Assembly (NCBI GenBank): GCA_002007465.1
Contig: LNAC01000018.1
Span: forward strand, 6,157,936 to 6,221,935
Length of the DNA stretch: 64,000 nucleotides
Source: Ailurus styani
Lineage: Eukaryota > Chordata > Mammalia > Carnivora > Ailuridae
Direction of reading: 5' to 3'
The notes under the pieces are model-generated. The model was given only the letters and a program-made list of their open reading frames with translations, searched no databases and had not been told where the DNA came from. The translations under genes and the position numbers were made by a program. The first letter of the stretch is position 1, and the number at the start of each line of letters is the position of its first letter. This document shows positions 14,105 through 24,480 of the stretch, one piece after another.

Positions 14105-14475
14105 GTCTTGATCCTGGCTGCATGTTAGACCTTTTAATACCTACCACTGTCCCGGGCCCACTGCAGAGCTATTACATCAGAATTGCTAGAGATGGAGTCT
14201 GGGCATCAGTATTTTTTGATCAGCTTTTTTTTTTTTTAAAGATTTATTTATTTATTTTTAGAGACAGAGTGAGCACAAGTTGAGGGGAGGGGAGAGGGGA
14301 GGGGAGAGAGGCTCCTCAAGCAGGCTCCCCGCTGAGCACAGAGCCCCACACAGGGCTCAATACCAGGACCCTGAGATCATGACCCGAGCCAAAATCAAGA
14401 GTCAGACACTTAACGGACTGAGCCACCCAGGGGCGCCTGGGCATCAGTATTTTTTAAAAGCCCCAGATGAATTGG
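14105..14475 (+). mobile_element. MER5A-type hAT-Charlie remnant, split by a SINE
   Basis: Left part: atcctggctgcatgttagac and onward to tctgggcatcagtatttttt. The right part resumes after the SINE with aaaagccccagatg. Both match the MER5A layout. Orientation is approximate. Confidence 0.55.
14218..14436 (-). mobile_element. CAN-SINE
   Basis: Antisense SINE carrying a GGGGA/GA-rich minirepeat at 14281-14310. A 19-bp duplication (ctgggcatcagtatttttt) is at 14199-14217 and 14437-14455. Confidence 0.95.
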
Positions 14476-14654
14476 ATGCAGGGAAGGAGAATTGGATGCA
14501 CAGCTCGATGTTTCTGCGCTAGCTCGTGAAACCTTGATTTTTTTTTCAGAACTCTGATTTCCATACTGAAATATTGAGGAATTTTAGTGTGTACAAGGCA
14601 CGTAGCCTTCTTGTAGCTCATTTGAGTCCTACACAGTTTCTTGTTTCTTGTGTG

Positions 14655-15070
14655 CCTGCTCCATGGTGGGCTCTGGGCCAGGCGCTCAGGATGCTGACAT
14701 GAAGGAGGTGTGCCCAGCGGAGCTCCCCGTGTCAGGGAACACGCCACGCAGCTAAGTTGCCCTCAGCGGGACCAAAGACACGCTGGGTGTATGAACACGC
14801 CTCTGTGAGACACAACTGGGAGAGGCACTGGTTTGCTGGGCCTGTGGAAGATTTAACAAGAGAGAGACTGAGATTTATCTGAACTGGGCCGTACAGAATG
14901 AGATTAATTCCCCAGGTGGTAAGGGAGGGAAGGGCTGTCTACTGAGGAAGGAAAGAGTGTGCCTGCTAAGTGTGGTGAGATGTACTGAGGAGGTGGTAGG
15001 GACTAACTCTGATGTCCTGCTCAGGAGTTTAGATGTGATCCTGTAGAAAATGGGGAGTCATAGCCGGTTC
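14655..15070 (-). repeat. L2 LINE fragment
   Basis: Antisense L2: gggccaggcgctcaggatgc at the left, gagtttagatgtgatcctgt and gaaaatggggagtcatagcc at the right. Confidence 0.5.
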
Positions 15071-15094
15071 TTTGTGTTCAAAGACAGAAATAAT

Positions 15095-15315
15095 GGCCAC
15101 CAATTCCAGAGCACTTAGTATGGGCAAGATTACGTGGAGCATTGTCAATGTATTTATTCTTTACAACAATCATGTGAGGTCAAGGCTTTTATTTTCTTCA
15201 TTTTATAGAGAAGGAAACTGCAGCTCAGAGAGGTTGTGTAATTTACCTAGGTTCACACAGCTATTGATTGAGTAGCAGAGCTGGGATTCAAATCCAGCTC
15301 TGAAATAGTCAAAAT
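15095..15315 (-). repeat. MIR SINE
   Basis: Antisense MIR: ttcattttatagagaaggaa, cagctcagagaggttgtgta and gcagagctgggattcaaatc. Confidence 0.75.
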
Positions 15316-15764
15316 TTTCCCAGTGTACCTTGCTGCCACTATGCTAAGAAAGTGACAGTGGGGATAGAGATGACTTTCAAGAGATATTTAGTAAATAAAA
15401 CCAACAAGAGTTTGGAGCTGGTTAGATGTGGTGAGGGAATGGATGGAAGAGTCAGAGGTGACCTCTCTGTTCTAGCTTGGGTGCATCTGTGGAATGACAT
15501 CATTCATCAAGGCAGGGAGCTCATGGAGAGAGGTTAGGGCACAGTGACAATGACACATCTAGGGAGAGGTATCCCATAAGCTGGAATGTGAGTCAGGAAA
15601 CAGTACGTTTGGGGGGTCACTATTTGAATGACACATTCTTGACAAACCCTGCAGGGGACCATCACACACCCTTCCAGGCCCTAATGGCCCATCTATTTCC
15701 ACACCTCTCAGGCTTGGTGTAAGATGCCCCCTTAGTCTAGAAGACTTTTCATCTCCTCTGACTG

Positions 15765-15990
15765 CTGACAACCTCTTCATTCTTCAAGATGCAGCTGATA
15801 CGAATGTCTGCTCTGCCATGGAGCCTGCACTGGGTGTCCCCTCTGTCCTGTGCTCCCCCAGACCTTTGTCTGGTCTTCCCTATATTCTGCTTTATTCTGC
15901 TTGGGATTCCAAAGAGTCGTCTCTGTCTTTTCTCCCCTCCTCTTCCAAGTTTTTGGAAGACACAGTTTCTGTCACATACTTAGTAGGAGC
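15765..15990 (+). repeat. L2 LINE fragment
   Basis: Sense L2 3' region: attcttcaagatgcagctga, then a pyrimidine-rich stretch. Moderate similarity only. Confidence 0.4.
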
Positions 15991-16022
15991 TCCATGAAGT
16001 AGATTGAATTAGACTGAGTTAG

Positions 16023-16319
<297 letters not shown>

Positions 16320-16536
16320 TAAGATGGCAGAGAAAGGCATGGGCTTCTGAGGTATTGACCTTCTCCTGTCCCCTCTCCCGAAGACATGTCGGTCTGTCCC
16401 TACTTTGCCACGGGCTGCCATGTGAACCATCATGGTCTAATCTGGGCAGGTGCTGAGAAGTGTGGATTAGCTGAGACTTGGCATTCATCTTGCTTGCTCA
16501 AGTCTTTCTGCTTTCTTTCCTGCCAAAATACAAGTA

Positions 16537-16631
16537 ACTGTGTGTGTGTGTGTGCGCGCGCGCGCGTGCGCGCGTGTGTGTGCCCATATGCACGCATGCA
16601 CACACATACACACATACACACACACACACAC
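16537..16631. repeat. (TG)n(CG)n(CA)n alternating purine/pyrimidine tract
   Basis: Nearly uninterrupted alternation of TG, then CG, then CA/CATA steps over about 95 bp, 219 bp downstream of a DAPK2 donor. The TG arm and the CA arm are complementary to each other. Confidence 0.9.
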
Positions 16632-17414
16632 GTTTGGAAGTCAGCCTGCAATTCTCTAGGGCACATTATCTTTTCCAGTCTGTCCCAAAGGCACCTAGAA
16701 CTAGGATTTGAAAAGGAAATTGACAGAGTTTCTAAACTAATTTCAGATGGGAGTTTGGGGGAGGTGGACTCAGAGGGGTCATTAAGTGGGAGGATAGGAG
16801 ACATGCAAATCCTAGGGCCCAGGGTGAGCCCCGTGGCTGCAGAGATAGCAGGAGATAGGCAGGGAATTGTGAGATGCTGGGTGCCCAGAGCGTGGACTCA
16901 ATGGGACACGAATGAGATCTACAGATTCTAGAAGGCCATGTCCTCTTGGTCCCACAGACTTCAGAGAGAGCCAGAATGGGGTCCTCTAAAGGGCAGGGGC
17001 CTGGTTTCCCCATCTAATAGCAGTGCTAGGTCAGATCCCTACCAGCAGGGAAGGGCTGAAAAGGGATCTGGGAAGCAAATAGAATAACACAGAGGTTTAG
17101 TGGTCTGTGGAGAGTTCAAGCTCACAAGAGCACCTATGATTCTCATAGGGTGTGTCGTTAGGCCTTTCGAGTTTGGGACCAAAGATGAGGGTTTATGTAA
17201 TGCCACTCTGTGGAGGGGTCTGGCTGGACCACTTTCTTTGGAATTCAGGGAGTTCAGCCAGTTCCCCATCCTGCTCTGCATTCCCCATGATTCTGGTTCA
17301 ATGGCAGTGATCAAAGAATGCCGCAATGCAGGTCTGACAAAGAATAAGGATGGAGACCAGCGCTCTCAGTTTCTGTCTTCTGGGATCATCACTGTTTTCT
17401 GATCCTCATTGCAG
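16632..17414. other. DAPK2 intronic unique sequence
   Basis: No repeat or exon recognised between the dinucleotide tract and the next exon. Confidence 0.5.
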
Positions 17415-17460
17415 GAAACGGCTCACAATCCAAGAGGCTCTCAGACACCCCTGGATCACG
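17415..17460 (+). CDS. DAPK2: DAPK2 coding exon: kinase subdomain XI
   Basis: A 46-bp exon encodes KRLTIQEALRHPWIT after completing the split Arg. It contains the conserved subdomain-XI Arg and the HPWI motif that closes CaMK-group kinase domains. The acceptor is attgcag and the donor is gtaagg. It ends in phase 0, so it can splice in frame either to the alternative terminal exon at 18991 or to the constitutive exon at 29030. It is therefore the branch point for the two C-termini of the protein. Confidence 0.97.
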
Positions 17461-18135
17461 GTAAGGGCATGGTGTGGAGTGCCAGTGAGCAGGGAGGCCC
17501 TCGATTGTCGCCAGGGCTGGGTGGCGGCCAGATGCAGAAGGCCCATGGGAAGACCTTTGCTGGAAACCCCCACCCTTGGGCATAGATTAAAGCCAGGTGG
17601 GGGTGCCAAACGGCCTGGGTTTGTTCAAATAGGTTCATAGGTTTAAGTTTATATTTCACAGGTTCAGGCGACTTATGAAATGAAACCCTCACAAACCTCC
17701 ATTGAAGCACTTTATCTTTGGGGCCATCTTGCAAAGTGTACTTTGTCAGAGGACGTGTCACTGTCATTCTCAAAGCAGAAATCAGGACTCCCAAGTTGTA
17801 GGGAGAAAGCAAAGATAATTAGAAACCTCAGCTCTGTAACCGCGCCTCCTTCTTTCTGACTTTCCGGGCTCTGAGTAAAGGATGACACTCTGACCAGTCA
17901 GCTGGCTTCCTCTAGTGCCTCAAGACCTCAGGGGACAGTGTTTGGAGATGGGAGCCTGGTGTGGAGGAGGGGCAGCCACCCTCAGGGCCACGCTGTTCCC
18001 TCCGGAGAGATGGGGGCACGAACGTGACGCCCTGTCTAACCTGCGTTGTAATTGGGCTTCCAGCCACTAGTCTGGGGAGGGTCTTGCTGTCTAATCACGG
18101 TACAGGAAAAGTGCTAGTTCAAAGCGCTTTTCCCA
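17461..18135. other. DAPK2 intronic unique sequence
   Basis: No exon. The frame of the preceding exon stays open for about 59 codons into this intron before a stop, which looks incidental. Confidence 0.5.
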
Positions 18136-18229
18136 GGGGTGTCTGACTGGCTCAGCTGTAGAGGATGTGACTCTTGACCTTGGGTTTGGGAGTTCAAGCC
18201 TTCAAACCCCACCTAGGGCGTAGAGATTA
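18136..18229 (+). mobile_element. Short tRNA-like SINE (carnivore tRNA-Lys type)
   Basis: ggggtgtctgactggctcag, then gtgactcttgacctt and gagttcaagcc, running into gtagagatta. This is the short form that keeps the tRNA-like core and lacks the CT-rich body. It ends in a dinucleotide tract. Confidence 0.8.
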
Positions 18230-18275
18230 TATATATATATATATACATACACACACACACACACACACACATATA
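18230..18275 (+). repeat. (TA)n(CA)n microsatellite
   Basis: ATATAT steps followed by about 13 CA units, grown from the tail of the adjacent SINE. Confidence 0.9.
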
Positions 18276-18990
18276 CACTTTGGCGGGGTGGGAATCAGGA
18301 GACCGGGATCGAGGCCCTGCTTCTGCTGGCTGATAAGATGTGCACTCCCCGGGTATCACCAGATGTCCCATTCACCAGGATCACAAGGAGACGCCTGGCT
18401 AGGATGATCCGAACATGCCGATGGGCAAGGGTAGGGCCTGTGGGGGATGGAGGGCAAGGAGGGCTGGAATGCTTTGGAGAAGATCGGGTTCATCTGCTTG
18501 TTAGAGGATGGGGAAGGCCAAGGGCCCTCTAGGTTTGGAGCGGGCCCGGAGCCCAGAGCAAGGGAGTCTCTCTGGCTTCGTGTGCCAGATTGCTGAGGCC
18601 CAGCATGCCAATCGGGCCTGAAGGAGAGAGGTACTTCAGCCTCCCTCCATCAGCCATGGCCTTGTCTGCTCCTGCCTTTGAGTAGGTGCCTGCAGAGTTC
18701 TGGCTATCGCCTGCTTGTCTGTGTGAGCTCTCTAAACGCTGCGCGTGTGGAGACCTTCTCTAATGACCATGGACACCCCCTCCCCCGAAGTGAGCATGCA
18801 GGCAGCACCCCTGTACTCTTGAATCTTTCATCATCCGCGGGGACGCTCATCCCACCGTGGTCTTCCCCGTGGCCTGATGCATGCCGCGAATGCCTGCGAG
18901 GCTGCTTGTGTGCCTTCTACCCGCACCTCGAACTGCGCTTTGAGTCGGGCATCAACTTAATTCTGGCTGTTCTGTCTAAACACCCACCAG
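18276..18990. other. DAPK2 intronic sequence before the alternative exon
   Basis: Unique and moderately GC-rich. It ends in the acceptor cacccaccag. An overlapping open frame here is in a different phase from the exon. Confidence 0.5.
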
Positions 18991-19620
18991 TCCAAAGGAG
19001 AAGTCAGAGCCCCGGAACAGCAGAAGACAGAGCCCGCCCAGCTGAAGACCAAGCGCCTGAGAGAGTACACCCTCAAATGCCACTCGAGCATGCCCCCCAA
19101 TAACACATACGTCAACTTTGAGCGTTTCGCCCGTGTAGTAGAGGACATGGCGCAGGTTGACCAGGGATGCCGGGCCCTGGCAGGGACTCATGACACCATC
19201 CAGGATGATGTGGAGGCCCTGGTCTCTATATACAACGAGAAGGAAGCTTGGTACCGAGAGGAGAGGGAGAGCGCCCGGCACAACCTCTCCCAACTCAAGT
19301 ACGAGTTCCGCAAAGTGGAGTCCTTGAAGAAGCTCCTGCGAGAAGACCTCCATGCCACAGGGGCCGGCCTTGGAAGCGTGGCCAGGAAACTGGACCATCT
19401 GCAGGCACAGTTTGAAGCTTTAAGGCAGGAACTCTCAGCAGACCTACAGTGGATCCAGGAACTGGTGGGCAGCTTCCAGCTGGAGGATAGGAACACAGAT
19501 GGCCTGGGCTCCGTGTTCCACAGGGACGCCAGGGAGTCCCTAGCGGAGCTGCTCGACAGATCAGCTGGCAAGGAAGTCTTGGCCAGCTCGAAGCCCTGGG
19601 TACCAGAATCTAGTCCATGA
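18991..19620 (+). CDS. DAPK2: DAPK2 alternative terminal exon (coiled-coil C-terminus isoform)
   Basis: An uninterrupted 209-codon frame plus TGA follows an acceptor (cacccaccag) in phase 0, so it joins directly to the HPWIT exon. It encodes SKGEVRAPEQQ, a basic stretch (LKTKRLREYTLK), then an acidic/leucine-rich region from about residue 34 of the exon. Segments such as VVEDMAQVDQG, LSQLKYEFRKVESLKKLL and LDHLQAQFEALRQEL have the heptad character of coiled coils. I recognise it as the equivalent of the long human DAPK2 isoform of about 488 residues. Joined to the kinase it would give about 495 residues; the extra length is at the extreme C-terminus, which ends in KPWVPESSP. This form lacks the calmodulin-binding autoinhibitory helix and the RRRSSTS tail. 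An oligomerisation or partner-binding role is inference. A 3' UTR must follow, but its end is uncertain. Codon use and absence of stops argue against a chance frame. Confidence 0.88.
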   Translation, partial: SKGEVRAPEQQKTEPAQLKTKRLREYTLKCHSSMPPNNTYVNFERFARVVEDMAQVDQGCRALAGTHDTIQDDVEALVSIYNEKEAWYREERESARHNLSQLKYEFRKVESLKKLLREDLHATGAGLGSVARKLDHLQAQFEALRQELSADLQWIQELVGSFQLEDRNTDGLGSVFHRDARESLAELLDRSAGKEVLASSKPWVPESSP

Positions 19621-20034
19621 TGCATCCTAGATGATTTGCAGAAGCATGCTTCCGAGTGCCCACCCCCTTCACAGGATCCAGAATCAGGGAGGCGCTAGCT
19701 ACTTAGTCCTTCTGCACCTCCTCTCACCAACCTGGTTTTCTGGGAGGGCAGCTGGGAGAGCTCCCAGGCTGTTAAACAAGTGCGAGTGAAGACCCCTCCG
19801 CAGACCCTCTCCGGAGGGAGGATGGCTGGCCCTGGGGAGATGCTCCGCAATCGATCTGTGATCATGGATTTGTTCACATCTCACTTCCCACCTCTGTGCC
19901 TTAGGGACTGCAGACCTTGCGTACTCTTTGCCTTTACTAGGGGTAACAATAAGCCAGGGTGGTGCTTTCCTGCTGCAGAAGGAGGGATTTAAAATGCATG
20001 GAGAAAACATTACCTTTTATTGGCACTGACTTTT

Positions 20035-20195
20035 CACTTACGAGCACTTACATCTTTGATCTTTCAAAGGACTCTGTGAGTAGGAAGGTGGGTGGTGTTA
20101 GTATTGTTGTTCCTATTATTTCCATGTAACTGTTGAGGAAATTGATACAGAGAGGAAAAGTGACTTACCCAAGGTCTTTCGTAGCTGGTTGGTAC
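20035..20195 (-). repeat. MIR SINE fragment
   Basis: Antisense MIR: gttgaggaaattgatacaga and gtgacttacccaaggtcttt. Confidence 0.6.
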
Positions 20196-20704
20196 GGATG
20201 AAACAGAAACCTAAGAAGACTTGTCCTCAGATGAGGGTGGGAAGCAATAGTGAGACTTCGCTATGAGTATCCACCTTCACGTTAAAGTTCACCTCCAGAG
20301 GTAAAGTTAGCAAGTTCACCTAGTTCGTGTATTCTGCTAGGTATAGGTCAAATGCCCCATCCCTTTAGATGATTGCCCCAAGAAGTGGGTCCCAGAGGGT
20401 GCTGTTCACTGTTCCTATCCAGTCCTGTCCCTGTCTGAAGATCAGTGTGCAGAGCAGGAGTCAAGGAGCAGCATCTCCTTGAGATGGAGACCAAAAGGAA
20501 CTCAACAAGAAGGTCCCTTTTCTTACGTACCTAGGGTATTGGGGCTCTGAAAGGGCTGAGAAAGTCTGTGATGGTTTAAGATTGGGAAGGACAAGCTCAG
20601 TGGTCCCCTCTTGACCCCAAGCTTTGAGCACACCTCCCTGAGGACTGTGTGAGGTCATCTCCCTGGAGAGGCCAGTCAGCCAGCTCATATGGATAGAGCG
20701 TGGT

Positions 20705-20900
20705 GGAGTATGGGCCCGGCACTGGGCTAGAAGCTTGGGGGAGACGGACCAGACGGTATCATTTCAAAGTGACTTCACAGACTCACAAAACACCCTTTTC
20801 GGATAGGCAGGAGAAGTGTTATTCCCAAATTGGAGATGCGGAAACAGAGAGGTTTTGATTTGCCCAAGGCCACAGCCAGTGCTAACTGCCCCAGGCTCCA
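20705..20900 (-). repeat. MIR SINE fragment
   Basis: Antisense MIR: tattcccaaattggagatgc, ggaaacagagaggttttg and tgcccaaggccacagcc. Confidence 0.6.
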
Positions 20901-20944
20901 GGAGTTTACTCTCTGCTTACAGGCCAGAGATACCCAGAGTCACC

Positions 20945-21430
20945 CAACCATCTATTGACAAATAATGTTTGAGCACCTGCCTACTGCCAGGCACTCGGGT
21001 TGGCACTGGGGATACAATGCTGAGTGAAAACAGGCTTGTCTCCTGCCTTCATGGAGTTCACAGTCAGGTAAAGGATCCCAACATTAATCAAGAACATTCT
21101 ACAAGTGCAGAATGGCAGGTGGAACACATGCTATGAAAGAGACATGTGTAGCTGGCGGTGGGGTTTGGTCTAGTCCGGGAAGGCCTCCCTGAGGTGGTGA
21201 CGCTGGAGGTGAGGTCCGGGAAGCAAACCAGGGAGAAAGAAGTGTTCCTGACAACAGAGCTGTCAGGGCCAGGGCTTAGTGGTGGAGGGGGCATGGAAGC
21301 TGGAAGGTGGGTAGATGGTGTAGATGTGGCTGCAGAGAAGGCATGACCCATGGTACTCTGCCATATTTAAGAGCTCTGCCTTCGTCCCAAGAGTCATGGG
21401 GAGCTATGATGGATGCCAGGCTAGTCAATA
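20945..21430 (-). repeat. L2 LINE 3' end
   Basis: Antisense L2: aatgtttgagcacctgccta, ctgccaggcactcgggttgg, cctgccttcatggagttcac and gggaaggcctccctgaggtg, to gtcatggggagctatgatgg. Confidence 0.75.
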
Positions 21431-21744
21431 GCTGTGGAGCTGGGCGGGGGAGGGGACGGCCAGTGAGCAGCACAGAGGGCAAGTGGTTTGGGGCGAGATG
21501 TGAGATTTGACTCCATGTAGACCTACCTCCTTTTCCATTATCATGCTAGATCATTTCAAATATCACATATAATATTTGTAACAGAAACGGTTTCCATCAA
21601 ATGTAAGAAACCATATTTTCATCAAATATATGATGCATTGTTATTTTATATACCAAAAATAAGAAAGAAAAAAGCCAAGCGCGATAGGAGACCACCTCCC
21701 CTCCCCACCAAAGCTGGGACACCCTCCCTGAGAGGCCAAACAGA

Positions 21745-21750
21745 AATAAA
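21745..21750 (+). terminator. DAPK2: Candidate poly(A) signal for the alternative DAPK2 isoform
   Basis: AATAAA in sense orientation is the first canonical hexamer I noticed downstream of the alternative stop codon at 19620. It would imply a 3' UTR of about 2.1 kb. That UTR would contain MIR and L2 fragments. Non-canonical signals closer to the stop are possible, so the assignment is tentative. Confidence 0.3.
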
Positions 21751-22135
21751 GCAATCCTGCAAAATGGGAAAGCAAGGAAACATGTGTTTCATTCTTAATG
21801 CTAGATGGTGGGTGAAAAATCCTCTCTTGAGAAGAGGAGCCCCAGGGGGGTGGTCTTCACTCAGGTGTGCTTTCTGTATTTGCCCCATCAGCGTGATCCA
21901 ACCGAACCTCAAGCAGAGAACCTGATGTTACACAGTCTGAGGTTGGGGGTCCCCTGAGGTCTTGCAGAAGTGGTGTGGTCATCTCCTGAAACAGCTGCCT
22001 TCACTTCGGACCAACAGTAATGATATGATGCCATTGGTTAGAAGAGGAATCCTGATTTCAGAGATCCAAAAGTGTGCATTTGGAATCAGTGGAAGATAGC
22101 AAAGACTTGTTTCCTGTGCCCTGCCTGGGAGAGAC

Positions 22136-22182
22136 TCTTGGAGAGACTGGGTACAAGTGACCTGTCTCCAGTCTCTCCAAGA
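22136..22182. repeat. Perfect 15-bp inverted repeat (hairpin)
   Basis: TCTTGGAGAGACTGG at 22136-22150 pairs exactly with 22168-22182 across a 17-nt loop. Confidence 0.85.
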
Positions 22183-24009
22183 ACTTACTTGTCCTGTTGT
22201 GAGATGTGATGCTCTCATTTGCCATAAGATAAGACACTGCAACTATTAAAAAGGTCACTTCGGCCGTGGCAATAGACCTTGACCTCATACAACCAGATTT
22301 CCTAAGAAAAGCCCCCAGTTGAGAGTAACTCAGGTTAAACTTCCTTGTGAAGGTCGAGATAAAATGCACTAAAGGTAGGACATTGATGCTGATGTGAATG
22401 AAGGAGACTGGGAACAGGGAGGGAAAAGCACTTAACCCAGAATCGTGACATTGGCCACTCACTGCTTGTGCTGGGAGGTACTGAGAGGCCCACCACCAGA
22501 CACCCTCATTTTACAGCATTTGACAGGACAAGACCTGGCTAGAGTCAGCTGGCTGGTCACGCCCAGAGGTGGGGTCAGAACCGCAAGTGGTTTTTCTCAT
22601 AGCCGTGGAATCATCCCCTCTGGGTTCGTATCCAGTCATCGGTAACTATTTATCATTTAGATGTTTTATAGGCAGACCCTTCTCTGTAACTAAGAGCTTC
22701 TGAACACAAATCGAAATGACCTGAGAAATGCCCCCCGAGGCTTTCAGGGAAATGAGAGGAGACTGCAACCTTCCTTTGTCACCTGGCCGTTCCAACTCCT
22801 ATCACCCTTTGGCATCAGAACCTGATGCCAAGGGGAGAGCCCAGGGCGGCCTGTGGAATAGAGGAGGCCCCAATTCCCTACCACCTGGGCATAGCTGGCA
22901 TCTTAACAGTGGAGTCAAGGGCAGGGCGGGGCTGACAGTAGCCGGATGGGGTGTCGGGAAGGGAATGTTTCACTGGTACTTAGAGGGAGGCGGGCCTAGG
23001 GAGTGCTGCTAGGCCCTATCAGCCATACAGGAGTAGTTTTCTTTCCCCAGGTATTGAGAGGTCGTCCTCAGAGCTCTGTGCAGATGCCGCCCTGGGCTGT
23101 TGGGGAGGGGAGGCTGGATGTGTGATACGGACTCCCAAGGAAGCTGGAGAGTCGGCACCTGGGGAAGGCAGCAGCCTGTCCCCCCTACCCCCTGCCCCCA
23201 CCCTAGGCAGATGCGCAGGGCACGTGATAGCTCAGCTTTGCTTTGGGAGAGGTGGAGATAGCATGGCAACTGGTGAGTCTGCAGCGGCAGAGGCTGGCAG
23301 GGAAGGGCCAGGGCAGAGTGATAATGACAGGAGAGGCCGGTCTCCCCCGCGAGCCCTCCCCCGCCACCGCCCACCCTCCCCTACTGGTGATTATGAACAT
23401 GGAGGCCCCCTACCTCGCTCTGACACACAGTGTAGCTGGCCCCTGTGGGAGGTGGCTGTGTGCCCCCTACCAACCCCACTGTCAGTCTCTGGAAATGTCT
23501 GTGGCAATGAGTGGCCTTTTCTCCTTTGTGAAACTCTTGCCCTGTAGAGGAGACCCAGCGGTGGGCATATTTGAGGATCAGAAGAAACCAGTTCATTTGG
23601 ACAAATACTGATTGTGCTCTGGCTCTGGAGGGAGGTGACAGATAAGGACAAGACAACCCCCGAATAAATCACTCAGTGTCTGGGACAGATAGGACCCATG
23701 GCACCCCCCCCCCGAGCTGGGAGATGGGAAAGGCCGTGCTGAGTGATAAAATAGAGGTACCCAATATTCCAGAAAACGGGAGAGATGAATTTGGACTGAG
23801 AAAGGGTCAGAGGGGTGGCGGGGGGCCGGGGGCAGAAACGTTCTCAGGGAGGGACCCTATCTCCTCCCAACACCTCCTTCCTGAGCTGTAGCCTGAGGAG
23901 AAGATGCCACGTAGAATTTGGAGGGGTGGGCATGAGCCCAGATTGGGGTCAGGAGCCTGGATCTGTTAAACGGAGATAAAAGAGGAGATTTACAGAGATT
24001 TAACAGAGG

Positions 24010-24480
24010 GGCTGTTTTTGTTTTGAACTTTTTGTTATGGGAAATTTTCACAAAAATCCAGAATGGTATAGCGAAGTCCATATACCTCTTACCCAGCTGC
24101 AACAGCGAGCGAGTCATAGTGAGTGATTGCCCGTGCGCCTGCAGCGCTGCTGTTTCTGCAGTATCTTAAAGCAACTTTAGACTTATTTATTTCACCCATC
24201 TTAGGCATGAATTTCTAAGCACTTTCTTTTTAATGCTACTCTTGTACCATTATCACACCTGACAAAACCAAGAATCATTCCTTAATATCATGTATATACA
24301 TATTCCATACTCCCGTGTCCCTGCTTTTCTCCAGAATGTCCTGTTGTGGTGGGTGGTTTGTTCAAATCAGATCTACACACAGTCCATGCATGGCATTCGG
24401 TTGTGACATCTCTTAGGTCTCCTGTCTTCTGTACCAGTACAGGAGGGAGAGCTTTGGAAGCTTTTCCTGGGGACCAGAAA
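24010..24480. repeat. Ancient LINE fragment (L1M-like)
   Basis: Contains wording common to old L1 3' ends: a taccattatcacacctgaca step, cattccttaatatcatgta, then ggtttgttcaaatcagatct and cggttgtgacatctcttagg. The subfamily is uncertain. Confidence 0.5.

Larger units (their letters stand above)
21431..24000. other. DAPK2 intronic unique sequence
   Basis: No exon. It contains a perfect 15-bp inverted repeat at 22136-22182 and a C10-11 run near 23705. The 22.7-23.9 kb part is GC-rich without a recognisable gene. Confidence 0.5.

Noticed and set aside
16386..16931. 181-codon open frame on the + strand (and a 124-codon one on the minus strand)
   Set aside because: It is kept open by the dinucleotide repeat and translates to repetitive VCVCARAR and HTHTHT.
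17461..17640. Read-through of the HPWIT exon into the intron (about 59 codons)
   Set aside because: The donor gtaagg is strong and the extension has no resemblance to any DAPK tail. No poly(A) signal was noted close by.
18136..18229. Possible tRNA-Lys gene
   Set aside because: The tRNA-like sequence belongs to a SINE: the acceptor stem is degraded and a microsatellite tail follows.
18678..19103. 141-codon open frame overlapping the start of the alternative DAPK2 exon
   Set aside because: It is in a different phase from the genuine exon and starts upstream of its acceptor.
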